Shown here: in pieces, positions 52,969-63,889 of the stretch
Numbering within the stretch: the first letter of the stretch is position 1
How the letters are laid out: every line of letters starts with the position of its first letter
Assembly (NCBI RefSeq): GCF_024586455.1
Contig: NW_026089623.1
Coordinates: 16,806,236-16,870,235 of the forward strand
DNA from: Bactrocera neohumeralis
Taxonomy: Eukaryota; Arthropoda; Insecta; Diptera; Tephritidae
Direction: 5' to 3'
DNA length: 64,000 nt
Notes under the pieces: generated by a model
The model's input: only the letters and a program-made list of their open reading frames with translations
What the model was told of the DNA's origin: nothing
The model's database searches: none
Program-made: the position numbers and the translations under genes

Positions 52969-54800
52969 TTAAAAAAGTTTAATATTAAAAGATGAAATAG
53001 TCTCTAAGACAGTAATTCTTTCTCCGTTATCAATTACTATATGTTGCTTAAAATGATTCAAAGGTTTTATTGTTTCATGAATTTGATACTCAGCGCTACT
53101 TTCTGCAGAATGTTGGGTTTCTATTAGTGAATCACTTGAGTCACTCGATTCACCTGAACTAGTTAAATAATTTAATACTTGTCTTGGTAATGCGTCAGCA
53201 ACTACATTTGTTGTTCCTGGTTTATAAATTATTTTTGGAGAAATCTCCTCTATAAAAGCTCTCCACTTTTTCATTTTAACATTCGGAATTTTTTCGGACA
53301 TTTCAAATGCTAATGGTTGATGATCCGTGTGAATTTCTAAATTTTTTACTACATAAAGATAATGGCGTAATGCCTTTAATGCCCAAACTATGGCGAATAA
53401 TTCTTTTTCGTTTGTTGCGTAATTTTGTTCGGTAGAGTTTAGTGTCTTTGAAATAAATGTCATTGGTCTTCCTTCTTGTAATAAAACTGCACCTACAGCA
53501 ACATTAGATGCATCAGTAGTTAAAATTAATTTTTTTCAAAGTTTGGTTGAACTAGTTCAACTTGTTCTTGTAAAGCTCTTTTTAAGGGTTCAAATACTGA
53601 AAATACAATTATGTCGTCAACGTATACGTTACAAAATTTTCCTAAACATTCATGTAAAATATTATTCATTGCTCTCTGAAATATACTTGGAGCATTTATA
53701 AGTCCAAATAGCATTCTTAGGTATTCATATTTCCCGTTATTTACAGAAAATGCTGTTTTTTCTATGTCGTTTTTTCCATCAATATCTGACGAAATCCAGA
53801 CCATAAATCTATTGTGGAAAATTATTTCGATTCTCCCAAATTAAAAAGTCGGGATAAGGCATTTGGGTATATTCGGTTATTGTTCTGTCATTTATTTTTT
53901 TAAAATCAATGACTATTCTCAATTTCGGACTACCATCTTCATTTATTCCGTTTTTAGGAATGACCCAAACGGGATAATTATACGGGCTTTTACTATGTCG
54001 TATAATCCCTTTTACGAGTAAAATTTTGATTTCCTTATTAAAAAAATTATTTGCAGATATAGGATAAGGATATAGTTTAGACCATATAAGTTTGTCTTTC
54101 TCAATTTTAATTTCTGCTTTAAAATCTGTTCCAAAAGGTAAATCCATGTTCACGTTTTGATGGGCTTTATTTATTATTTTAATAACATCATATCTTTGTA
54201 ATGGAATGTTGATATCTTTAGTTTCATTTATATTATATTTATACATATCAGCAAGTTCGTTAGAAATTTCAACATTATTTATTTTTTAAATATTGTGAGC
54301 ACATTTATCCGTAGTATAATCCGTAGTATAATTTTTTATTTTATTTTTGCATGATACAAATTTTTCACTTTTTTTGCTATTTTGTATTAATTTTGACGGG
54401 TGCCTCAGAATTTTTTTGTCCCAAGCGGTTTAGTATAATTAAATCATTAACAAAATTTATTTTCTCTGTTTTATTATCCCCATAAATCAATTTTCTATTT
54501 GGAATATCAATTGTCGCTCCGATTTTATTGACGAAATTAATTCCAATTAAGAGATCGCTCTCTAAATTATCAATTTCATAAAAACGTTCCTGTATACCCA
54601 ACAGATTGATATTATGAAAATGTTTTATAATGGTCGAACTATGAATGGTTCTAACCCTCTTTTTAATTGCTAAAATGTTTTTATTATTATAAATTCCAGT
54701 CCGTATATATGAGCTGGTTGCTCCCGTATCTATGATAATTCTAAAGATTTGCCCAGTTTTTGTATCGGTTTTAATAACACACGCAAATCAGAGATTACCC
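52969..54800 (-). pseudogene. Gypsy 2 protease, RT and RNase H
   Basis: The protease has IIIDTGATSSYIRTG at about 54750-54705 and continues in the frame 54601-54377 (LLIGINFVNKIGA). RT is in 54246-53809 (YPVWVIPKN, LRIVIDFKKIND) and, after damage near 53815, 53804-53526 with YEYLRMLFGLINAPSIFQ and the catalytic NVYVDDIIVFS. RNase H is in 53463-52969 (STEQNYATNEKELFAIVWAL, then HTDHQPLAF and NVVADALPR, where the usual ADALSR has Pro). Order and motifs are standard Ty3/Gypsy. The part between RT and RNase H lacks the thumb, so about 150 codons are deleted at about 53520. Confidence 0.8.
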
Positions 54801-54977
54801 TAAAAAATGGTTCTCACCAATATTATTGATTCTTTGAATTCTTTGTTGAGTTTTGTGCTTATTTGTGCACTTTCAATTGACCTTTTTGGTATATTTGTTG
54901 GTTGGTAATTGATCTGCCAATTATACTTGTTACTCCTAACATGTGGTTGGTTTCTTTGCACATGACTGGGTTTATTA

Positions 54978-56034
54978 TACTCTCGCAACAATGTTGCTAA
55001 CGAGAGTATTATAGTTTTGTTCACATAACGGTTGTTTGTAAGTCCTAAAACTAAAAGAGTCAGATATAGGGTTATATATACCAAAGTGATCAGGGCGACG
55101 AGTAGAGTCGAAATCCGGATGTCTGTCTGTCCGTCCGTCTGTCCGTGCAAGCTGTAACTTGAGTAAAAATTGAGATATCATGATGAAATTTGGTACACGT
55201 ATTCTTTGGCTCCATAAGAAGGTTGAGTTCGAAGATGGGCCAAATCGGCCAACTGCCACGCCCACAAAATGGCGGAAACCGAAAACCTATAAAGTGTCAT
55301 AACTAAGCCATAAATAAAGATATTAAAGTGAAATTTGGCACAAAGGATCGCATTAGGAAGGGGCATATTTGGACGCAATTGTTTTGGAAAAGTGGGCGTG
55401 GCCCCGCCCCCTACTAATTTTTTTGTACATATCTCGGAAACTACTATAGCTATGTCAACCAAAGTCTACAGAGTCGTTTCCTTCAGGTATTTCCATATAC
55501 ATTTCAAAAATGGAAGAAATCGGGTAATAACCACGCCAACCTCCCATGCAAAGGTTATGTTCAAAATCACTAAAAGTGCGTTAACCGACTAACAAAAAAC
55601 GTCAAAAACACTAAATTTTACGGAAGAAGTGGCAGAAGGAAGCTGCACCCAGGCTTTTTTTAAAAATTGGAAATAGGCGTGGTGCCGCCCACTTATGGAC
55701 CAAGAACCATATCTCAGGAACTACTAGACCGATTTCAATGAAATTCGGTATATAATATTTTCTTAACACCCTGATGACATGTACGAAATATGTACGAAAT
55801 CGGTTCACAACCACGCCTTCTTCCAATATAACGCTATTTTGAATTCCATCTGATGCCTTCTCTGTATAATACGAGTATAAACATTAGGAACCAATGATGA
55901 TAGCGGAATAAAACTTTACAAAAATACGGTATTTGAAAAATATGTAAATGACGTATTATGAAATCTCGATTATCACTTTACCATGCGAGTGTATAAAATG
56001 TTCGGTGACACCCGAACTTAGCTCTTCCTTACTT
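54978..56034. mobile_element. hairpin-ended 1,057 bp repeat element with 8 bp duplication
   Basis: GTTTATTA occurs on both sides (54970-54977 and 56035-56042). The left end carries a hairpin ACTCTCGCAACA / TGTTGCTAACGAGAGT, the right end a hairpin TTCGGTGACACCCGAA followed by CTTAGCTCTTCCTTACTT. The two ends are not inverted repeats of each other. It has no coding capacity. A (GTCC/GTCT)n stretch lies at 55120-55146. It sits in the gag of Gypsy 2. A related right end is at 63075-63113. Confidence 0.65.
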
Positions 56035-56042
56035 GTTTATTA

Positions 56043-56304
56043 ATTGGATTTATTGATCCCCTTCCATGGGTTCGGTGTTTGAGGGTACCTTAAGTTATTC
56101 TGAAAATTCGGATATCTTCGGTTTACTTGAGGCTGGTTTCGTGAACCAATTTCATGGTTGTTTTTAGTAAATTGCAAAGCAAATTGTAATCGTATTTGAT
56201 TTCAATGAAGTTCTCGTGCTTTAGCAAGAGCATTTGGCAAATCGGTAGGTGTTAAAAGGTAAATAGGATTTAGTTGAGGGGGTAATTTAAACCAGTTGGA
56301 TAAA
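56043..56304 (-). pseudogene. Gypsy 2 gag, middle to C-terminal part
   Basis: The minus strand reads LNPIYLLTPTDLPNALAKA (about 56275-56215) and then a Gln/Asn/Pro-rich tail. This is the end of the capsid domain in 17.6/297-type gags. The same gag continues at 54960-54790 after the hairpin-ended insertion. Confidence 0.55.
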
Positions 56305-56817
56305 TGAGTTAAGTTCCCGCCCTCATACACCACTACACCACACAACACACCACTCACAAAGCAACACTGGCACACTCACCACACTTGGAGACAACACTCA
56401 TCGATTGGAAGCAGAAGTCTACACCTACACACACACTAATACACGCCGTACATCAATCCACCATAACTCTCCACAGCCCAACGAGCAAAAACCCTCGTCC
56501 TGGAAGAGGACGTCCCTTTTCGACAGCGATTTTCGAGCAATAAGCATCGGCGGACGCTTTTACACATTTTTTGGTATTTTCGGCACGCATCTCAACGTTT
56601 CTTTTTTTCATCATCTTCGGCGCGCAGCTCAACCATCGATCCGACATTGGGAGATCCTCTACGCGCAGCAGCTGAACCAACGCATGAACTCCTAGTGTGC
56701 TTTAATATAATTTGAATATTGTTAAACATTGTTACGCCTCCACTGGTATCCGACCAGGGAGATTTTGATTACAACCTTTCCGCATTTTCCAATAAAATTG
56801 TCATCTTGAAGTGAACA
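56305..56817 (+). repeat. solo-LTR-like insertion (BEL-type)
   Basis: Starts TGAGTTAAGTTCCCGCC and ends GTGAACA; AATAAA is near 56792. Its CA-rich first part (CACCACTACACCACAC) and overall layout resemble the BEL LTRs at 511 and 8189, but the sequence is different. It splits the gag of Gypsy 2. The open frame 56405-56695 inside it is probably fortuitous. Flanks (ATAAA, AAAAA) give no firm target duplication. Confidence 0.4.
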
Positions 56818-56879
56818 AAAAAAAAATACTTATATATATTGCGTCCTAAAAGGAGTGGGTATTAAAAATAAGTGGTAAG

Positions 56880-57167
56880 TTATCTACCAGTTATAAAAGT
56901 TCTTAACGCGGTTTCTCGATTCTTAATATTTAATTGTTTTGGAATATCTGAATTGTTGCAGTGCGTCACTATACTTGTATTTATTAGTAATGTCAATTTC
57001 TGATTAACTTCATTATAATAATCAATTAAGGATGCCGATCGTTGCGTCATAACACTCATCTCTTGATCAATTACGTGCTTTTGCTTCTTTTTTTCACTTT
57101 TCTTGCACTTTTTGCGATACTTGTTCGTGATTTTTAATGGTAACACGGAAATTTTTTGTCTCCTCAA
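56880..57167 (-). pseudogene. Gypsy 2 gag, N-terminal part
   Basis: From 57167 on the minus strand: a Lys-rich start, then SLIDYYNEVNQKLTLLINT and NRETALRTFITG, which matches the capsid of 17.6/297-type elements (EYY..V...L..., ALRTFI.GL). It ends at a stop at 56880, near the solo-LTR-like insertion, after which gag resumes at 56304. Confidence 0.6.
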
Positions 57168-57228
57168 ATGGTTACCGCAGAATTTTATTTACACGTTTTG
57201 GTCCACTAGGGATTAGGCAGGATCGCCA

Positions 57229-57600
57229 ATTAAACTTGGCGTAGTAACCAAGTTCTCGTGTGCAACTGCCTCGTTTTCTTTATTTTTTTCTTAAATACAA
57301 TATTTTGCTTAAGCCTAGATACAAATATTAATCTTACATTCTAAGAAGTATATCTACAATCCACTTAAGATAGACTATATGTTATAAGCAGAAAATTCAT
57401 CTTACATCTTGGGATCACTTAAGGCGGACCGTACTGGCAAAGTACGTTACGTAAGTAGTTTCATCTTACATTCTAAAAACTGCATATCCAATCCACTTAA
57501 GACGGACCATATGGGTCGTAAGTGTCATGTTACATATTTATGATAAACTAATAGATAAGCTCATTTTACATATCACTGGTGGTATTATATATTCTGCTCA
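57229..57600 (-). repeat. Gypsy 2 5' LTR candidate with internal repeats
   Basis: It ends (minus strand) ...AAGTTTAAT directly before TGGCGATCCTGCC, a plausible primer-binding site. Inside, a unit of about 65-70 bp starting CATCTTACAT.CT and containing CCACTTAAGA occurs three times (about 57331, 57400, 57463). The outer end is not defined, since a hAT end starts at 57618 and no second LTR is in the window. Confidence 0.45.
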
Positions 57601-57617
57601 AGGACGCATGCCACACA

Positions 57618-58180
57618 CAGTGGCGTAGCTACAACTTCGGGCGCCCGGGGCCAAGGATGTTCTGCCGCCCCCCTTTATCTACCAACCTACAAGTTTCGTG
57701 AGGTGGTTCGAATAAAAGTGAATTTTTACAAAATATCTTCGATATTAAGTATATAAAATTTAGGAACTAGAAGCCACGCAAATTCTGAAGTTCCAAAATT
57801 CTAACAATGCGGTTTTTGAGGAAATTGATATAAATTTACAAGACATCTTATTAAAAGCCATAAAAAAAAAACCCATTTTCGCCCTCTATCTTGTACACTT
57901 TTGACACAATTTGCAGGAATTTTTGCCTATTTTGCCTACTATTTTTAAGAATAATATAAGCCAAAAGATATAAGACAAATTCAAAGACCGAAGAGTATTC
58001 GAGTAAAAATTAATCTTTTTCATTGTTATTCAGATTATTACATTGTGAGTGTACAACTCTTTATCTTTTATAATAAATTTTGTAAAAAAAAAAATGTTGA
58101 AGTATTTTTCTGAATATTAAAAAACAGCGAAGATCGTTTTGCCGCCCCCATGACGTTGCGCCCGGGGCGACGGCCCCCTT
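57618..58180. mobile_element. hAT-type element fragment (GC-rich ends)
   Basis: Left end CAGTGGCGTAGCTAC, then CGGGCGCCCGGGGC. At the right the mirror sequence GCGCCCGGGGCGACGG is present at about 58155-58174, but the terminal CTACGCCACTG is missing and Jockey sequence starts at about 58181. AT-rich interior without coding frame. Confidence 0.55.
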
Positions 58181-58194
58181 TTAATTGATTTTGC

Positions 58195-59387
58195 TGTAAT
58201 CAAAAATGTTGATAAATCGCACATAACAGTTGATACATGTACTGACCTATCTTCTGAACACTCTCCTGTACTAATAAAGATATATGAACAACCCATATTC
58301 GCTGAACCAAAAGAAGGTGTAAAATCTTATCAAACCATCTGGCTAAGATATTGACGAAAGCATAAGAGAACTCAATGATATAATAACTAATGCAGTTTCC
58401 TTAGCAACACTAAACAAAAGCTATAAGCCGCTTGGTTTCAGAAAAATAACTAATAGTGAAATAGAAAGGCTTGTAAATGAAAAAAGGCGTGCAAGATGAG
58501 CATGGCAGATAAATCCCTTAACTCAGTTTCAATTGAAATCTGCTATACGTAAATTTAAAAGAGCGCTTAAACGCGAGGAAGAATTCAACACTGAAATATA
58601 TGTAAAGAAGTTGTGTCCAAAGCAAAACTCTCTTTGGAAAGCCCAAAATTTTTGCAAGTCTCCAATTGACTCCAACAAGCTTGAAGTGACGAGAAAAAGG
58701 CTAATTGTTTTGCAAACCATCTAGGAAAGGTATTTCAACCTATTTGCCTAAAAACAACTTTGAGCTGTCCAGCTTACCCAACACAGCTAACGAGTCACTC
58801 GAGTCTTTTAAGACTTCACCTTCTGAAATTATTATAATAATAAAAGAACCTAACTCAAAAAAGGCACCAGGACATGATAATAGTACCCCAAAAATGCTAA
58901 TTGAGTTACCAAATATTGCCGTGGAAGTGCTCTCTTTGCTGTTCAATGCAATTCTTAACCTTGGATACTATCCGAATTCATTGAAAAAGTCGCAGATTAT
59001 CTTTATAAATAAACCTGGGAAAGACTTAACACAGCCGTCCTCATACAGCCCAATCAGTCTTCTACCCTGTCTTTCTAAAACATTTGAAAAATTGTTACTA
59101 TCAAAGATGACTCCTTTCCTTCACCACAATACAAGTAATATAATACCAACTCACCAATTCTGGTTTCGAGAAAAACATAGCACGATAGAGCAAGTAAATG
59201 GAATTACTAACGTGATACGAAAAGCATTTAAGCACAGAGAGTACTGTTCATATTATATATTATATTTCTAGACGTGGCTCAAGCATTTGATAAGGTGTGG
59301 CACGAAGACCTTTTATATAAGACTAAAAACATTCTACCTTTAGAATTGTATAAAACATTGGAGTCTTATTTAAACAAAAATAAACGT
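58195..59387 (+). pseudogene. Jockey endonuclease end and RT first half
   Basis: Frame pieces: HITVDTCTDLSSEHSPVLIK (endonuclease end, with EH where a catalytic DH is usual) at about 58222, a linker 58530-58724, and the frame 58705-59271 with KAPGHDNSTPKMLIELP, YYPNSLKKSQIIFINKPGKD, SYSPISLLPCLSKTFEKLL (usually YRPISLLP) and HQFWFREKHSTIEQ. A frameshift near 59270 leads into DVAQAFDKVWHEDLLYKT with the first catalytic Asp. The protein would be the LINE polymerase. Several stops before 58530 show long decay. Confidence 0.75.
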
Positions 59388-61345
59388 TAACTTCGGTTGC
59401 ACCGAAGCTAAATACCCTTCACAGGTGCACTTCTCTTAGTAACTATGTGTTCAGTTTGTATAGAAGCTATATCCTAGATATATAATTCGTTCTGAACAAT
59501 TTTCTTGAAGATTATATTGTTACCTTAAGCAGTAATCCATGCCAAATTTCGTGAAGATACCACGTCAAATGCGAAAGTTTTCCATACAAGCCCTTGATTC
59601 CGATCGTTCCGTTTGTATAGCAGCTATATGCTATAGTAATCCGATCTGAGCAATTTCTTCTGATATTACAATATTTCTACAAACAATAACTCATACCAAA
59701 TTTCGTGAAGATATATCTTCAAATGAGGAAGTTTCCCATGCAAGCATTTGATTCCGATCATTTAGTTTGTGTGGCAGCTATATGCTATAGTAAAGCGATC
59801 TGAACAATTTCTTCGGAGATTACATTGTTGTAAAAGTTTTCCATACAAAAACTTGATTCCGATTATTCAGTTTGTATGGCAGCTATATGCTATAGTTAAC
59901 CGATCTGAACAATTTCTTCGGAGATTACATTGTTGTCTTAGAAAATAATATATAACAAATTTCGTGAGTATATCTTATCAAATGTAAAAGTTTTCTATAC
60001 AAAAATTTGATTCCGATCATTCAGTTTGTATGGCAGCTATATGCTATAGTTAGCCGATCTGAACAATTTCTTCGGAGATTACATTGTTGTCTTAGAAAAT
60101 AATCTATACCAAATTGAAGATACTATGTCAAATGCAAAAGTTTTCCATACCAGCACTAGATTCCAATCGTTCAGTTTGTATGGTAGCTATATGCTATAGT
60201 TAACCGATCTGAACAATTCCTTCGGAGATTACATTGTTGCCTTAGAAAATAACCTGTGCCAACGTTTGTGAAGATACATTGTGAAATGTGAAAGTTTCCA
60301 TACGAGAACTTGATTCCGATTCAGTTTGTATGGCAGCTATATGTTAAAGTGATCCGATACCGGCAGTTCCGACAAATGAGCAGCTTCCTGAAGAGAAAAT
60401 GATGTTTACAAAAGTTCAAAACGATAACTTAAAAACTAATTTGTATATATACAGACAGACGAACGGACAGACGGACAGCCAGACAGACGGACATGGCTAA
60501 ATCGACTCAGCTCAACGTACTGATCATTTATATATATACTTTATAAGGTCTCCGACGCTTCCTTCTGGGTGTTACAAACTTCGTGACAAACTTAAGGGGC
60601 TATATCAGTGTGACACTTTCAAAAAAATTTTTTTTTTTGCATTTTCGATAGTTTATATATTCAAAAATATCCTGTGAAATCGGCGAGATCGCATCTTAAA
60701 TCGTTTTTGAATGGCAGCGTTCTAAATAGCGACCGCTCAGAGGTGCAAACATATATAAGTGAAATTTTAAACGCGTTTTTCTCGAAACGAAATTTTTCAA
60801 AATTGCTGACATTATAACTCAACGAGAAATTGACCGTTCGACTTCAAATTAAACTGGATACAGTTGAATACATTTGCTATACATTAGACTACGATCTTTT
60901 TGATTGGTTGAAAATTGTCAATTTGGCATTAAAAAAACGACCATTTTTTTTGTAAAAAAAACGATTTTTTTTCTTCAAAATTACGCCATTTTCTTAATTT
61001 TTGATATTTTTCAAAGATTGTAGTTCATTGTATAGAAAATATATTTGAGTTTAATAAACATTTTGAATTTTTTTGTTTCAGCTACTCAATCGACCGGAAT
61101 CATGCCAGCAATTGAGGCACTTTTTTTCGGCACTTCCGCAGACAGCACATAACTCCGTTATTCTTCAATATTTTTGTAAAAAAAAAAATTTTTAATATAG
61201 CTAACAATATACTTTATTACGTTCATAGAAGGTTGAAACATTCAATCTAGTACTTTCTTTTAAAAAAATTCACGAAAATCGCCTAATTTTTCACGCGTCA
61301 CATTGGTATAGGCCCTTAATAATATACCCTGTTCAGGGTATGAAA
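59388..61345. mobile_element. hairpin-bounded repeat array inserted in Jockey
   Basis: Begins TAACTTCGGTTGCACCGAAG (hairpin) and ends with the hairpin ATACCCTGTTCAGGGTAT (about 61325-61342). In between, from about 59470 to 60350, about six monomers of roughly 150 bp carry the anchor GCAGCTATATGCTATAG (59624, 59776, 59880, 60034, 60185; degenerate at 60331). A (GACGGACA)-type stretch is at 60455-60495. No gene. No target duplication is visible at the Jockey junctions. Confidence 0.65.
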
Positions 61346-62168
61346 ATGGAAAATTTATGGTAAAAGAGGGAGATTTCATAACTGATGAATGACAGATAAG
61401 GGCTGGTGTACCACAGGGCAGTGTTTTAGGTCCTACTCTATACATAATACTCGTATGTATATACAGCAGATCTTCCAACAGCTAATAATACATTTCCTTC
61501 AACTTTTGTGGATGACACAGCTTTAGTAAGCCATAACAAATGCCACATTATAGCATCAAAATATCAGCGTTCTGTCGAAAAATGGCTAGACAACTTGCGT
61601 ATAAATAAGAACAAAAGTGTAAGCATGTTACGTTTTCGCTTAGACCAAAAATATACCCGGCAATAAAAATGAACAATATTTTAGTACCCCAAGCGAATGA
61701 AGTAATATATCTTGGTATTCACCTAGATAGAAGACTTACGTGAAGAAAACACATAGCGAGTAAAATAACTTGCATAAAGATAAGAGCTGTAAATTTAAAT
61801 TGGCTTTTAAATAAAAACTCCAAACTTAGCCTAGATAACAAAGTGTTTTTATATAATACGGTCGTGAAACCGATTTGGATGTATGGCATTCAACTGTGAC
61901 CTGTGCAACTAATATTGATATAATACAAAGGTTCCAATCAAAATTGCTTAGGACAAGCACGTGTTCACGCGTAATAAAAATATCCATAAAGATCCAGGAT
62001 ATTTTTTTACCTATGGTAAAAAAATCAACGTATCACCAAAACAGCTCAAGTACTTGCTTTAGTTTGTCTAGTTTTTAAATAGATTAAAGATTTTATAACT
62101 TATTGTTATGCTTTTAAAACAAAAAGCAGATTCAATAAATAAAGAAATATTGAAAACACAAAAAAAAC
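61346..62168 (+). pseudogene. Jockey RT second half and C-terminus
   Basis: IRAGVPQGSVLGPTLY at about 61393, the catalytic STFVDDTALVSHN at about 61498 (the common form is FADD), NNILVPQANEVIYLGIHLDR at about 61670, and LLNKNSKLSLDNKVFLYN and PIWMYGIQL near 61890, typical of the Jockey clade. Frames change several times and stops are frequent. The tail to 62168 is A-rich and includes AATAAA at about 62135. Confidence 0.75.
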
Positions 62169-62189
62169 AACTCCGCATATAACGGTACT

Positions 62190-63113
62190 GTTTAAAATGA
62201 CTAAAAACGCCATAAATATTTCACATATTTCGGGAACCGACAGTCCGATTTCGACCAAATTTAGAATGTAATATTTCTCTCATATTCCTATGTCACAGTT
62301 TGCAAATGAGCGAAATCGAACAACAACCACACCTACTTCCCTTGTAACAAAATTTTAAATTCCATTTGATTCTTTCACTTTTCAGAACATAAAAAAAAGT
62401 AATTAATATAACGGTAAAGCATTTTTCACTACTATTTCCTTGAAAGTATATCACCTTATAGCTAAAAAGTGGTCTAATCCAAATATAACTATTCAAGCCT
62501 CTGGGAAACGAATATGCGGAACCCAGTACTTATAGTTGACATTTGACCAAAAATATCGGTCAATGTGTGAGATATACAATTGAAATTTAGACAGAATCCT
62601 GTCCCAACATTAGTATTTCCATATATCAAAAATGGCTTGAATCGGGTCAATACTTCCCTGAGCGCCCAATTAGCTAATATAAAGATTTTCGAAATTCCAG
62701 GTATATCTTTGTGCCTAAAATATATAACATTGGGCGAAAACTTGGCCTAGCACGCATATATCTAATAGGATTTTCGAACATCCGGCAGACTTTTGTTCAT
62801 ATGATTGTATATGAGTTACCTTAACGATTATTTGTTTAGTATGTGGCATGATAATAGTTAAAAGATAGACTCACGTCGATACTACCCCAATTCCCATATA
62901 CTACACATAATGGTTTTCGTTTTTCTAACAAACCTTACGTCGAATATGTTGGTCAGTGTATGAGTTATATATAGTATATCTAATTATAAAATTGCTGGGA
63001 TTCCGATTCTCTGGTTGACGTTTTACGCCTTAAGGTATTTCCTTGATTTTGATTCCTCCAAAATGCAGCAGAATAAAATATTCGGTTGTACCCGAACATA
63101 GCCCTTCCTTACT
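62190..63113 (+). repeat. dispersed repeat, copy with CCTTACTT end
   Basis: Ends ATTCGGTTGTACCCGAAC, then ATAGCCCTTCCTTACTT at 63113, the same end as the 54978-56034 element. Its inner part matches 20160-20711 in inverse orientation. The left end with the CTCTCG hairpin is missing. It directly follows the Jockey A-tail. Non-coding. Confidence 0.6.
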
Positions 63114-63889
63114 TGTTCCATTTTTTATTGTTAAATTTTACACTTATATTACGCAGTGCTATATCAACTAGCACTTTACTAATTCCCTTGTACTTATTTA
63201 TTTTTCGTTATGTAGGGCACAAAAAAAAACGTATTCAAGGATCAAATCCGCGAAGTTTTCGGGTTATTAGAAATATATTTATTTGAAAAAGGCCCAACTA
63301 TTTTCATGCAACATTATTCTGTTTATTTAACCGAAAACTAATTAAAATAAGGCAGCGTTTATCCGGATTAACTGCGCATCAGCAATCCAAATTTGTAGTT
63401 TTAAACTCTCATAAAACACTGATTGTCATTTTCAAAATATTTTCAATAAAAATGAATAGAAAACAAACATTGCGGTTGTTATTAAAAGAATCAAGACCAT
63501 AAACTGATGAAAATATACAAAAAACAAAAACTATATTGGCGTCTTCACATATAAGTGAAAGAAGTGCCTGGAAATTTGTTAGTCAAAAAGTTCAGCAAAT
63601 CGAAAAGTCGGTCGTCGGCAGTCGTCAATGCTTCCATACAGAGGGGCTATGTATATAGAAATGTAATCGTAGTTATTGAACAAACTCACCTGCATTTATT
63701 TGATAAATGTTTCACTTTTCGGTGAGCATCATCCTTACTGTATTTCCATGGAACTGACTTGGTAAATAGTGGTATTTCTTTTGACTTTTCGTAAGTCGTG
63801 GGAGTACACCATTATCTTCAGCACCCCATCTCGTCCTGAAATGTTCATCCTGAGCGTTGCTTCCTCATAGGCACCTAAAAACATTAAAT
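63114..63889. other. no recognised gene
   Basis: AT-rich DNA with short frames only; no terminal repeats or conserved motifs were seen. Confidence 0.3.

Larger units (their letters stand above)
52940..57600 (-). mobile_element. Ty3/Gypsy retrotransposon 2 (17.6/297-like), 3'-truncated, with nested insertions
   Basis: Read on the minus strand: LTR (about 57600-57229), primer-binding region, gag (57167 down to about 54800, interrupted twice), protease, RT and RNase H ending about 52969. Integrase, env (if any) and 3' LTR are missing. Insertions: a solo-LTR-like segment (56305-56817) and a hairpin-ended element (54978-56034). Many frameshifts. The gag and pol style resembles insect errantivirus-type Gypsy elements, but nothing of an envelope gene is present. 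Confidence 0.75.
58181..62168 (+). mobile_element. Jockey-clade LINE, 5'-truncated, split by a repeat array
   Basis: Coding similarity runs from the end of the endonuclease (58195) through RT to a C-terminal domain and an A-rich end (AAAACACAAAAAAAAC, about 62152-62168). Between 59387 and 61346 an unrelated repeat is inserted; RT sequence stops at YLNKNKR before it and resumes with KFMVKEGDF after it, as one domain. Confidence 0.8.

Noticed and set aside
56405..56695. 96-codon plus-strand frame
   Set aside because: Lies inside a solo-LTR-like sequence; start region is simple CA-rich repeat.
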